A DNA stretch of 64,000 nucleotides. Source: Rhopalosiphum padi. Taxonomy: Eukaryota > Arthropoda > Insecta > Hemiptera > Aphididae. Location of the stretch: positions 41,949,858 through 42,013,857 of the forward strand of contig NC_083598.1 in assembly GCF_020882245.1 (NCBI RefSeq). Direction: 5' to 3'. The notes under the pieces are model-generated. The model was not told the origin of the DNA and did not search any database. It saw nothing but the letters and a program-made list of their open reading frames with translations. Numbering within the stretch: position 1 is the first letter of the stretch; each line of letters opens with the position of its first letter. Positions 53,221-64,000 of this stretch are shown piece after piece. A program made the position numbers and the translations under genes.

Positions 53221-56200
53221 TTATATATTTATATCTGAAGTAGAATCAAGACAATCTTTAGTAGAAGTAGGATTAGACGAATCAAAGGTTATTGATTGCA
53301 TAGCCTCAGTAACAAGTTGTTGCAAATTTATTGGTAGAGTATTCATTTCATTAGGATACTTATCAAAATTAATATCTGAAAAAAAAAATAATAATAATAA
53401 GTAACATATTTAGAGGAACTGTTTTGGTAAGTGTAAAAATATTTTCATAGCATTCAAATCTAATCAGACAGCAGATAATTTATAATCAAGTAGTCAAATA
53501 ACTTTAAATGGCTTGAATAACAAAAAAACTGTTGCCTTGTTTTACTACAGTATTTTATAATAAATAGTTGAACAATATGAAAAAATATTGTTTTTTTAAT
53601 AAAAGACCTTAACATAGGTACATTTTTTTTTTAATAATTATATCATAAACACAGTATAAACCAGGGGTGGCAACTTGCAACTCACCATCTTATTTAAAAA
53701 AAAATCAAAATTTACTATTACGAAATTTAAATTTTTTGGTTTTCATATTTTATAATAATAAAAATTTACCATATTATAAAAAAAATGAATATATATTTTT
53801 AAGTATTTTTACTATTGATTTTCATATGGCCCATAAACACATTCATGTTAGTCACCCCTAGGTAGATGATAATAAATGCTTACTTTTAATTATAGAATCA
53901 TCTTCTTTATAGATTAAGCACGTATTTGGTTCTAAAATAAAACAAAAGTATAATTTTAATAATTTTATAAAATTAATACATTAATTAATATTATATTGTT
54001 ATTACCTGTTATCATAATATTTAAGGAATAAGGATTATTATCAAGTATTGTCATATTAAGAAGTTGGTTTTAAAGCAAGCCTGATCCCTACAATAATAAT
54101 AAAATTTGATAGCTTCTATCAAAAGTGTCATTGTACGAACAGTGCAATAGTAATTAATACTCATGGGCGGAACTACGAACTGGACCATAGCCCAAGCTAA
54201 TTGGCTCCGTATTAATGTATACATTTGCTAAGAACATATTATTTTAAATGTAATAAAATAAATATAAATTACTTATGTTAAACATCAGTACTGTAATAAA
54301 AAAAAATTGGTGTTCCCTATCGCCCTCCTCCCTTTCCTTTGGATATTATAGGTACCAAATGACTCTCATGAGTGGCCCAGTCAAATGAAAATATCTAGTT
54401 CCGATTACTAATTATTAAACTATTGAGAAAGGAATAATATTAGATACTATTTACATAATTTACGCATAATAGAGTAATAGGTGGACCTGGCTCATGACAT
54501 TTATTAAAACTAATTTTTACTAGGACATATTTTTATTTTTTAGTTATTGATCCCATTATACATTATAACTGTTTTTCTAAAAATAAAATATTTTAAAGAA
54601 ATTACTTAAAATTGTCTAGTTGATATTTAAAGAATTTCGCAGTTTTATTTTACTAACCATCCATAGAACTTGTTTCAATATCAGTTTCATCAGATGTATT
54701 TGAACATTCATTCAACAAAACCAATGAAGGAGACATAATGGCTTCTCCTTGGTTAATCGTTTTTAACTTTTTTTCCAAGTCTTCTAATCTTTTAGCCAAT
54801 ACTCTAAACATAGTTTAAATAATATTACATATTTATAAATATACCAAATTATATATAACAATACTTATTTGTCTTTTTCTGATGATTAAGCGCTATACTT
54901 TTATCTTGCAATGCTTCAAATAATGTCTGACATAACTTTCTTAAATCTGAAAGTGTTGTGCTGTTTGAAAACAAAGCTTGAAGATTTCCAGTTTCCAAAA
55001 TTTGTTGCACTAATTTAAAATAAAATTGAAATTTTTTGATATAAATACTAGTATAACTTTAATATTACTCACTCTGTTTGCAAGCTATTACTTTACGAGT
55101 TATTGAATTATTAGCAGATAATAAAGATAAATCATCATTTGTTTTTGATGTACTCTAAAATAATAACATTTTATAAAATGAATACATTTTAATAGCAAAT
55201 CTAAATAATATGAACTATAAATATAGTGGAACATTAACTGTAATGAAGCATTATTGTTAATTTTTAGCACAAAAAATATTACATCAAATAAACAAGTTAG
55301 TAAATTATTAAAAAATAAATACACTACATCATAATTAAAATATTTCTCGTTTGATTGTAAAAATGTAATTATTATAATATAAGTCATTTTCAAATAAACA
55401 CAGTTTATGCATTCAAGAACTCTGAAAACTACAAATATACTAAATATCGATGTCATGCGAGTTAGATAACAAATCTATACTAAAGCAAAGCATTATATCA
55501 ACTCTAAATAAAAAATAAAAATAGTTTTAAAAAGTAAATAACGGTTTTAGTAGAAGTTATTTAAATAATGATTGCTATTGCAAAAATTAAGTTATATTGT
55601 GTAAAAATGTAATGCTTGCCTGTTATTTTCTCTTTTCATTTCAGCATGAAATTATTTTTGCTATAAAAATAACCATGTACTCTGCCACTTAATTTTTTTA
55701 TATAAATTATAGATAGTATAATAAACATGAAATAGTGCATTTTTCAAAAAGTTAAAATGTGTAATTACAAATTATAACAAACAAAATCAAAATTATTTGT
55801 ATTTACAACAGAATATTAGTCAAATAACTAAAAATATATTGCAATGAAATTATATCATTCTATATTAATTAATTTTTTGAAAAAAAAAAGAAGAAAAAAA
55901 GTGCACAAAAATATTAATACAAAATAATATCAAATATGGCATCAACTATATGAATCAATCATTGTACATATACATATAATTTAATAACCAATGTTCAGCT
56001 CATCAACTGAACAATATAAACAGTCTACATTCAAAAATTGTACTGTAAGAAGCTGTAAAAGGACATAAACCTGGTAAAATGAATTTGTTTTCCTTAACAT
56101 TTCCTTTTCGGCAATCTCTAACTGCAGTCTTTCATTTAAATACCTAAATATTATACAATTGATATTTTTTTAATTCATTCTAAGTTTCATTCATTTTGAA

Positions 56201-57795
56201 AAACCTACTTGTTTTCTAATAATAAACTATCGATATCTAATACACATTGATTTTTATTAGCATTTAAAGAAGCTGCTAATTGATAATTTAACCGTCTTAT
56301 TTTACTTCGAACTCCATCTCGTTCAGTGATTAATTCTTGTTTATCATCCAGTAATAAACCAAAATCAAGCTTTAATTGCTGATACTAAAAGTGAACAGAA
56401 AACAATTTTTTTTAATATATTTAAAAATTTTATATTTAAATTATAATATATACCTTTGAATGTATTATTTCTAAATTTTTGACTAATTCTTCTTTACTAT
56501 CGGAGCTTGTTAATATTGTATTGATACAATCTTTAACAAAACCACCAGTTCTTAAAACCTTTAAAAAAATTATTAAACATATTTTTTTTTTAATAATCAT
56601 TATTAAATATTATATACTACTATTATTATCAATACAAATTATAGGATGGAAGTTTTAAGTGGTCTTAAATATATATATAAATATTTTTTTGATGGAAGTT
56701 GTCCAATTTCTCTTTGGTGACTTATTTAAATTTTTATAATATGTGATTCTATCCAGTTTATTTCTTAGTTACTTTAACTATAATTAACATCACTTCAAGT
56801 ATATTCCAAACTGAGATTCTCCTATTTATGTTTCTTTCGTGTAGTATTGATAATTCTTTCCACTAGCTGATATTTTTTTTTAAGTATAGACATTTTTTCT
56901 TAGATTTGTATGTACATATATATATATATATTTAAACTAAATTAATCAAAATAGAATAATATTAACAAATATATGTTAATTTTTTATAAAACTTTGATTT
57001 ACCTATGCAATACATTTGGTACAAATATAAGTATATATGTCGTATAAGACCACAAATATGGCATACTTATTATTATAAAACTGTTTCACTGTTTCTCAAA
57101 ATAAAAACCAAATATCAAAAAAATATATTTGAACAAATTTTAAATTCATACATTTAAATCTGTTGTTAAATTTCCATCTTTTCATCAATTTATAACTTAA
57201 ATTTAAAAAAATTATTTTAAGCAGAAATTTTTTACTCCCTGCTCCTAATTGTGAAGTTTTTAATATACTTATTTGATTATATTAATAAATTTAAATGTCA
57301 ATAAATTATTTAAAATATCTTACTTGGTTGTCACCTTGAGCATCCTGTAATTTTTGACGTATATCCTCTACTTCTAATCTCAGTATCTTATTTTCTTCTC
57401 TTAGTTGGTTCACAAGTTTATCATAATTCAATTGGTAATTCTAAATTATGTAAAAATGTAATTTTAGTAGAAAATTAATTTTTTAAATAAATTATTTTAC
57501 TCTATTGTATGTATTATGTAGCATTTTATTTTCCAAAATTATTTTCAAATGATCACGTTCTATTCGACATTTCTCTAATTCTTCGCTTAATAACGTGAGA
57601 GCTACAGACTTGCTATTCAATTTCCGTTCTAAGGCAGTACTCTGTGTAATTTCATGATTTCAAAGAATTAATATACATTGTATGAACTACCAAATATAAT
57701 GAATGCAATTCAGTAGCATGCATTATATTTCAAAAATATCAACTAGAAAATTATATAGGTACATAATATTTTATGTAAAAATCACTTACATCCAT
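53221..57795 (-). CDS. CCDC149-like coiled-coil protein
   Basis: Eleven exons: 57790-57795, 57501-57641, 57324-57440, 56454-56558, 56209-56384, 56071-56143, 55073-55154, 54865-55009, 54658-54803, 53884-53931, 53221-53375. Phases are compatible throughout and give 397 residues. The first coding exon is only ATGGAT. Most of the first 210 residues are heptad-rich coiled coil (SEELEKCRIERDHLK, LREENKILRLEVEDIRQKLQ, AQGDNQ). A second conserved segment of about 80 residues (TLSDLRKLCQTLFEALQDKS, HQKKTNK, LAKRLEDLEKKLKTI) matches my recollection of the C-terminal part of animal CCDC149. The tail is acidic and Ser/Thr-rich. No catalytic motif, signal peptide or membrane segment is visible, and the function of the family is poorly known. 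AATAAA lies about 16 nt past the stop. A hAT-type MITE and other repeats occupy its 3' introns. The start exon is the least certain part. Confidence 0.82.
53662..53861. mobile_element. hAT-type MITE in CCDC149-like intron
   Basis: Left end caggggtggcaac and right end gttagtcacccctag form imperfect inverted repeats about 200 bp apart. It lies in the last intron of the CCDC149-like gene. Confidence 0.5.
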
Positions 57796-58380
57796 TTTAG
57801 AAAATTAAATTATTGACTTTTTAATTTATTGCGTTGGTTATTATTTATTTTAACATATGTTACAACGTTGAAGATGTGCTAGAACTTTAATTTTTTTAAA
57901 TTACTATTTAAAATTATAATTTATCAATTAATAAACAAATAATGTTTTAATGCAAAAATTAGTAATGTATTATTATGTACTATTTTTATGAAATAAATCG
58001 GCCTGAAGCTAGCACATCATCTGTCATCATTATTTGATAATTATTAATTATTGTAATTATACAATAGTTTACAAAAAATATAAAACACTGAGTTTAAACC
58101 TATAATGCAGTATGTACTATGTAACATAGAATATGAATTTATTGAGTGAATGAGTGATACATAGATAAATATAATGTACAATATGCATGGTTCAGTGATA
58201 TTATGGTAATTATAACACAGAATAACATTATTACTGTTCTATGATAACACGAATTTTAGCCTGATAAAATAAATAAAGTGATAACTGGTAACCATAAGCG
58301 ATCAATCAAGGTGGATATATAATATAATATAATATAATATTTATATTGCGATCAATAATATTAAATTAAGCGATGATCAC

Positions 58381-58443
58381 GGCTTTATAGTTTATCTAAG
58401 TGGTCGCTACCACTTCGGGCACTTCGTGCTAAACTCTAAAGCC
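58381..58443. repeat. Compact three-stem foldback sequence
   Basis: Outer arms ggctttatagttta (58381-58394) and taaactctaaagcc (58430-58443) pair at 13 of 14 positions and enclose two hairpins: aagtggt/accactt (58398-58415) and gcac/gtgc (58419-58429). A GC-rich stretch ccacgccgcggcgg follows. Probably a foldback transposable element relic. Confidence 0.55.
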
Positions 58444-58883
58444 ACGCCGCGGCGGTGATGATTATAAATTCATAACACAGAAATCGTTATTAATTAACTT
58501 ATAATATGTTACTTACATTAATACAAATTCCTTATTCCTTATATTATGATGATTCTGTGATCAATGATCATAAGGTAGGTATAAACTATAGAGTATAGAT
58601 AATGAGTTCTGTGGTCATTTGTCACCATTTCATACAAGTTGGTGAAGTTTTAACTTACATTACCATTGTACTTTTATCTTAAGTTATTTATTACTCCTAA
58701 GTTCTAACTACTAGCACAAGTTCTTAACCAAACAAAACTACAATGCAAAATATCTTTTAATTTTTAATATTCAGTATTCTGATATATATTTCTTTCTCTA
58801 CTATGTGCTTGTAAATTCAAACTTTATTAACACAGAGCAATACTTGAATAAATTGACATGATTTATAAGTTGTGTGGTATACC

Positions 58884-59044
58884 CAATGGTCTTCAACCTT
58901 TTTGGACTCACTACCACTTTTTTAGGCCTACATTTTTGGCAACCCACGTAAGCTTTGTAAAAAAGCAAAATTGCTTAAAATTTCTATAAAGAAGACTTAA
59001 CGTGACCCAAAAATGTGTAGCGACCGACCGGTTGAAGACCACTG
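58884..59044. mobile_element. hAT-type MITE between CCDC149-like and TXNL4A
   Basis: Termini caatggtcttcaacc and ggttgaagaccactg are inverted repeats with one mismatch. It is related to the MITE inside CCS. Confidence 0.7.
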
Positions 59045-59243
59045 GTAGACATAGAGTATTACTATTTCTAAATGTGGTTTGCTGAGCACTATGTTGTTGA
59101 AAATCAATATAGCAGTATTCAACACAGTATTTCAGTCAACAATTTTCATAAATTAACATATATACTGGAAATTAGGGTGTTATATTATATTTGTATAAAA
59201 TTAATTACCATTAGTATAGTATATAGCATTAATATTATATTAA

Positions 59244-59342
59244 AGTCTGTGCAACGAAAACTGGCTGGTAATCCCAAAACTCGTCCGCCATGAAACTGCC
59301 ATTAACCGCAGGTTCTCACCGGCCCGTGTTTGTTGCGCGGAC
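59244..59342. mobile_element. 99-bp TTAA-flanked MITE
   Basis: Inverted ends agtctgtgcaacgaaaac and gtgtttgttgcgcggac lie between TTAA sites at 59240-59243 and 59343-59346, the target used by piggyBac-type elements. Confidence 0.55.
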
Positions 59343-59789
59343 TTAAGTATTTAAAATCAAAACTAATGGTTAAATTTAACATTTTATTAAGGTTTTATAT
59401 TGTATGAATAGGATCGAGAAATAAAAATTATGCAAGATGAAAAATAATTGTTTTAATTATTTCTTATTAAGAATTTCTACATACATTAATGTCATCATAC
59501 AACTTTAATGTATGTTACAAAAACACAATACAACAAAATAGTATTTTACTAAAAGATGCTGTACTTTTAACTTATAAATAAAATGTAAAACTTAAAAATA
59601 GTAAACATTTAAATTGTTTATATTATTTTCACTTTTACAGTAATTAAAAATATTTTATTTGTTTTTATTGAAGTGAATTAAAACATTAAATTAAGATACA
59701 CAAATATATTATATACACACACACAATACATTATATTAACATTAGATGAATTATATAGGATTTAAACTAGTACATACTATACTAAACAT

Positions 59790-61450
59790 TTAATAACGGT
59801 ATTTAGTAGAGTAATCTTTAGGAGAAACAACTAAACCACGTCCTTTTCTGGCACCTCTATACACTGTTTCAACGATATCTATCATTTCTTGTTTGTCTTC
59901 AAGTGCCCAATTAATTTTATTGTTATTTCCGGTACCCAAATCAATCATAATGTGTTTGTTACGGAAGAAAAACATAACTGTACATGGATCATACAATTCA
60001 TACCTAAATTAAATATAATCAATAGTAGATATATTATGTATAATAATAATTAATAAAATATTTTATTTAGAATTACATTTTATTAAAATCCGGTACTTTG
60101 GTGATGTCAACTAAATATATAACTGCAAAGTTTTTCACCTTTTCTGCAATATTATATAAAACTTCATCCATTTTCATACATGTAGGATCCCAATCGTGAC
60201 CAAAACGAATAACCTGTTAATCAAAATAGTCCAAATATATTAAATATTTACTAAACCATTATTATAATAAAGTATGGATTACATACAAAACTATGGAAAA
60301 AAAAGAATAGAGATCTGAAAATCATGCCGCCTCATGCAAAAATAGAGGTGGGTTTCCCAATGACTCCGGTCTCTAGGACCTAGACGGCTAGATTAGTCTA
60401 TAATTTATACTATCATGGTCACACCTAACGACATATCTATACCTAAGTAAATACATATTAGGTACCCTAGGTTATATTATTGAGAAATTGTTTAAAATTT
60501 GAGAAAAAGTTGGCGGGTGAGTACTTATTTAAGGTTTACACAATATTATACAAATAATTGATAAAATACTTTCATTTTCATTTTGAGGGTGGTTTTGGAT
60601 AACAAACTGGATATAGTTTGTACTTTAAAGAAGTCAAAACTAACAATTCCCAATACTTTTTTTAATAATTGGAAAAAGTAAACAAAAACTTAAGTAAACT
60701 GGGAATTTTTACACAAATCCAATATTATTATTAAAATATTTGTTTTGTAACCGTAGTTACCAAAATTTAAACAGTCTTCACTAAGAATTGTTTTCTATTG
60801 TAGACAATTGGTTATCATTGCAAAAAAGTGCAAAAAAAAAAAAAATGTTAACAATTTCCAATTGATTCCTAATATACAGCAGAGCAGTACCAACTTGTGA
60901 CTTGCCTACCTATTTAAATTTATATTTCCTATTTTTATCAAAGCTTTCTAATATAATATAATATTCTATTATACCAACTAATTATGTTAATTGCATTCCA
61001 AAATGTTTCCAAGTGTATCATTTTTGAAACTAAACATCAAAAAGATAATATCCAATATACTACTATAATATCTTCATGTTTGTTGTGATTTCAAGATAAA
61101 CAAATCTACTAATATTTATAAAAAAAAAAAAAAACAGTCTTTTATTTATTAAATAAAATTAGCTTATATCTTAAGTACTATAAGCAGTATAAGCCTATGT
61201 TTAATCTATAATTGATTTCAATTTTTAAATTAAATTAAAGAAAAATATTATTAATATGTTAGTTTTTAATCATTTACAAATCTTCAACTTGAATTGGTGG
61301 AAAAAGGTAAATAGATTCAAAATCCATACTTATTCTAATTATATTTAAATATTAGTAAACCATTATACTTACAACCACTCTATCTTCCTCCGAAAGAATT
61401 GCTTGATCGACTTGCCAGCCGTTAAACAAATGCGCTAACATATAAGACAT
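59790..61450 (-). CDS. TXNL4A: Spliceosomal U5 snRNP protein Dim1 (TXNL4A)
   Basis: Three exons, 61373-61450, 60077-60213 and 59790-60003, join to 142 residues, exactly the family length. This thioredoxin-like protein is a core component of the U5 snRNP and U4/U6.U5 tri-snRNP, needed for pre-mRNA splicing in the nucleus. Hallmarks are the start MSYMLAHLFNGWQVDQAIL, then RFGHDWDPTCMKMDEVL in exon 2, the loop YELYDPCTVMFFFRNKHIM, and the C-terminus GARKGRGLVVSPKDYSTKYRY in part. It lacks a redox CxxC, as expected for Dim1. Conservation with animal orthologues is near-complete, so identification is secure. The gene is divergent from the putative plus-strand gene at 63,465. Intron 1 (60,214-61,372) contains only AT-rich sequence and minor repeats. 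Confidence 0.97.
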
Positions 61451-62999
61451 ATTGAATGATTTACAATTACTTTTTCTTGAGCAGTGAGATCTTGTTTTAC
61501 GTCAAAAGTGAACTACAATATTAATATTTAATTTAATATGTACAATTGTCAATTTTCAAGTCCTGTTTTATGATTGTAACTTGTAAGTAAAGTAGTACTA
61601 GTAGTAGCGTTGAACAATAACAAAAACGATAGGTCTAGTTGCAGTATCACAACAGTATTGATAATCATTATCACTTTTTCCTATCATTGGAAATTACGGA
61701 CTAGAAAGAAAATTGGATATCTCTAAAATCGGTTGGTAGTCTTGGAAATTTTCGTTATTATCACAAATAATTGTTCTGTGATAATAATAATGTAAGAACT
61801 TTTGCACGGTCTTAATGGTCTTATAGAAGACCGTGAACTTTTGTAATTTGAAACTCGGTCCAAGATTAATCACCACGAACAAGCTAAATCTTAGTCCATG
61901 CCACGATTTAAGATATCTTAAATATATATATTTTAGTATATTTTTATATTTATTGATTATTTATTTAGAAATATAACATATAACAAAAAAATGTTTAGCA
62001 ATACTTTCCTGATAATATGATACCCTAAGAAAAAACGAAACGGTAAAAAACGACAAATGCATTTTACTCTAAAATTCCAAATATTACTTAAAGTATAAAT
62101 AATAATAACAATAAACTATAGTTATCGAGGAGTACACACTCAGCCACTCAGGTATCATTGCATTAACAAATATAACATACATATTATTATTAGGTACTAA
62201 TTATTTAATATAGATACCTAGTTATTAAATCAGAACCTTAATTATTGCAAAAATTAATGTAAATGTAAAGTTTATAAGTTTATTTCAACAAACATGCTTT
62301 CGAATTTCTATATACATTTAAAAATAATTATATTTATGACGGCAATTATTTTAATAACTTTTAGCAAAAATTAACGTTTTTGACCTATCGTTTTTTCCGT
62401 GTCATTTTTACCGACTATCGAGTAACCATACATAAATGCACCACCAGAAAAAAATTTCACCCGGTGTCGCCCCTTAGTAAAAAATATTTGGCGCCGCTGA
62501 TTATAACAATATATATTAAAGCACTTAAGCATAGATTGTGTACAAAAACATTATTATAGAAATTTAGATACAGCAATACCTTTATCGCCTCGATTAAAAT
62601 ACAAAAATATAATATATTAAAATATTTAATACATAAAATATTTTTTTTACTGGTATATAACATTCATATCATCGTATAGAATATAGCATTTTGTGTGGTA
62701 TCTCGAGTCTATTTTTAGAATAATTTTTAATATTTTATTTTGTATTTTTTTTAATGGATCAATAGTTGTTTCATATATGTACCTCCTGGACCTCCCCATA
62801 TAGAAATGCCATAATTAATTATGAATTCTATTAATGCTTGATACACTACTCTAATTTTCCTTAATGTTAAGATATCTGTTAAATTTTTAAATGCATACAT
62901 TATTTTCTTAATTTATTTGTTACAAAGTAAAAAAAATGATACTGACCTATCATAATGACAAATGTACGTTATGTTTTACCAATCTATATTATAATCACT
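61451..62999. other. Spacer upstream of TXNL4A
   Basis: AT-rich, no gene seen. It contains a short dyad (cacggtctt...aagaccgtg, about 61,805-61,835) and a repeat-like GC patch at 62,440-62,502 ending ggcgccgctga. The TXNL4A promoter should be near 61,450-61,700. Confidence 0.45.
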
Positions 63000-63464
63000 T
63001 CAGATCGCGCCCTTCCTCCATTCACTCCTTCTTCACCACGTGCGCTACAGAACGTATATTGCCCCTGTCATGTAAGTTCCCCTTCTCCGTCGAACGAGCG
63101 CGCGTTATCCGCCTAGGAAATGGTAAAAAAACGATAAATTTTAAAAAACACGTATAATACACAAGATGGAAAATCTATAAACGCAATGCGTCTGCGGCGC
63201 GGACCGGTTGTGTCAGTCGGAGCGTAAACGTTAGATCGATAGTCGCGGTAGTGTCCGGTTTCATTAATATAGTTATATGTATGATATTATGTTTGTACAC
63301 GTACAATACATTTATCCCGTGTAGTGTAAAATTAAGAAAAATATTATAATATAATATATCAGAGTTCCGTATGAGATCATCGGGCGCATCCGACTAACGA
63401 GTATTTATTTATCATCGATAAAACATTATATACTAGTGTTTGTGTGTGATACCATCGACCGAAG
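63000..63464 (+). promoter_or_regulatory. CpG-rich promoter-like region
   Basis: A sharp rise in GC and CpG against the AT-rich background (for example cgaacgagcgcgcgttatccg near 63,095 and ctgcggcgcggaccgg near 63,192). It includes a CACGTG E-box at 63,038-63,043. It sits upstream of the putative exon at 63,465. No TATA box is evident. I interpret it as a broad housekeeping-type promoter; the transcription start is not determined. Confidence 0.4.
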
Positions 63465-63523
63465 ATGATGACTGTTGCGATTCACCGCCGATGCAGCTAC
63501 CCTACATTGTCCACGCGTTACAT
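63465..63523 (+). CDS. Putative first coding exon of a gene leaving the window
   Basis: An ATG at 63465 opens 59 nt that end in a strong donor (catgtaagtg). It encodes MMTVAIHRRCSYPTLSTRY and splits a codon after two bases. Codon GC content is far above the surroundings, and it lies directly downstream of a CpG-rich block, as expected for a 5' exon. No second exon appears before 64,000, so the product cannot be named. It could instead be 5' untranslated sequence. Confidence 0.35.
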
Positions 63524-64000
63524 GTAAGTGCAAGTCAAGGACAAGTTTTATTTTATCTTTACGTACCACTGCACTTATACAGTTTTACCGTTAATATATA
63601 TTATTTATGATATAGGAAATATACATCATAATACATTATACATATTATTATGCTACAACAATAATAAAATAATAGTTCTATTTATTAGCAAAAAACATTC
63701 AAGTATAATATGTTTTTCATAATTATTAATTTTTTCTGTCCAATAAATAAATTATTTTTAAATAGTCTTCAAATGTTGATAATTTTTTTATAATAAGTTT
63801 AAAAATTAATTTTAAGCATCCTATATGGCTATATATATATAATTATTTACCTAATAGATATATAAATATAATTTCTAATTGCAAACTGTTTTTAATAATT
63901 ATTAAGAATAATAAAATTATATTAATATTTTATTTATAATGAGTACCATGTATTGCCCTAAGATAATTAATTAATGCTCCTCCATACATTTCAAATCGTA
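63524..64000 (+). other. Presumed first intron of the right-edge gene
   Basis: Begins with the donor gtaagtg and is AT-rich throughout, with no second exon visible. This fits an intron continuing beyond the window. Confidence 0.3.

Larger units (their letters stand above)
57796..59789. other. Spacer between the CCDC149-like and TXNL4A genes
   Basis: Holds the foldback repeat, one hAT MITE, one TTAA MITE and an ataatataat simple run near 58,318-58,345. No gene is recognised. Both flanking genes are on the minus strand, so the promoter of the CCDC149-like gene and the 3' end of TXNL4A lie here. Confidence 0.5.

Noticed and set aside
58429..58460. tRNA or other classical RNA gene at the GC-rich foldback
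   Set aside because: The three stems do not fit a tRNA: no anticodon arm of proper size, no T-loop and no terminator; a foldback repeat explains it better.
59072..59293. 73-codon plus-strand frame
   Set aside because: It spans unrelated spacer and half of the TTAA MITE; no coding features.

Overview
This AT-rich eukaryotic window is most likely from an aphid. The inference rests on a tandem family of secreted-protein genes built from 9-80 nt, phase-1 exons, the architecture of the aphid 'bicycle' effector family. Insect-type transposon debris (hAT, pogo, Jockey-like LINEs, many MITEs) fits. No single gene fixes the species.

Region 1 (1-48,300) is a cluster of paralogous microexon genes. Gene A (163-12,311, minus) runs off the left edge. 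Gene B (13,126-25,395, minus) is complete: 18 coding exons, 214 residues, all 17 introns phase 1. Gene C (34,533-47,400, minus) is complete with 18-19 exons. Between B and C lie the wreck of at least one more copy: an orphan terminal exon (26,289-26,368), an inverted short copy D (27,496-29,633, plus) whose signal-peptide exon carries an 11-nt deletion, and degraded flank and intron pieces (30,795-32,000). Introns and spacers hold the transposons. Exon order and exon lengths are almost invariant between copies while the encoded residues diverge strongly, and the DNA is a patchwork of near-identical and old segments.

Region 2 (48,300-64,000) holds ordinary conserved genes: a copper chaperone for superoxide dismutase (CCS, 50,147-52,604, plus, six exons, 268 residues); a convergent CCDC149-like coiled-coil gene (53,221-57,795, minus, eleven exons, 397 residues); and the U5 snRNP protein Dim1/TXNL4A (59,790-61,450, minus, three exons, 142 residues). 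A GC-rich, CpG-containing block near 63,000-63,520 looks like the promoter and first coding exon of a plus-strand gene continuing past the right edge.

The three Region 2 genes are housekeeping genes with no evident functional link to the microexon cluster. The cluster genes share a signal-peptide exon, two Tyr-Cys exons and a conserved upstream block, so co-regulated secretion (salivary gland in the known bicycle family) is the working hypothesis. All exon boundaries were read by eye from splice sites, phase and comparison between paralogues; no transcript data were available.
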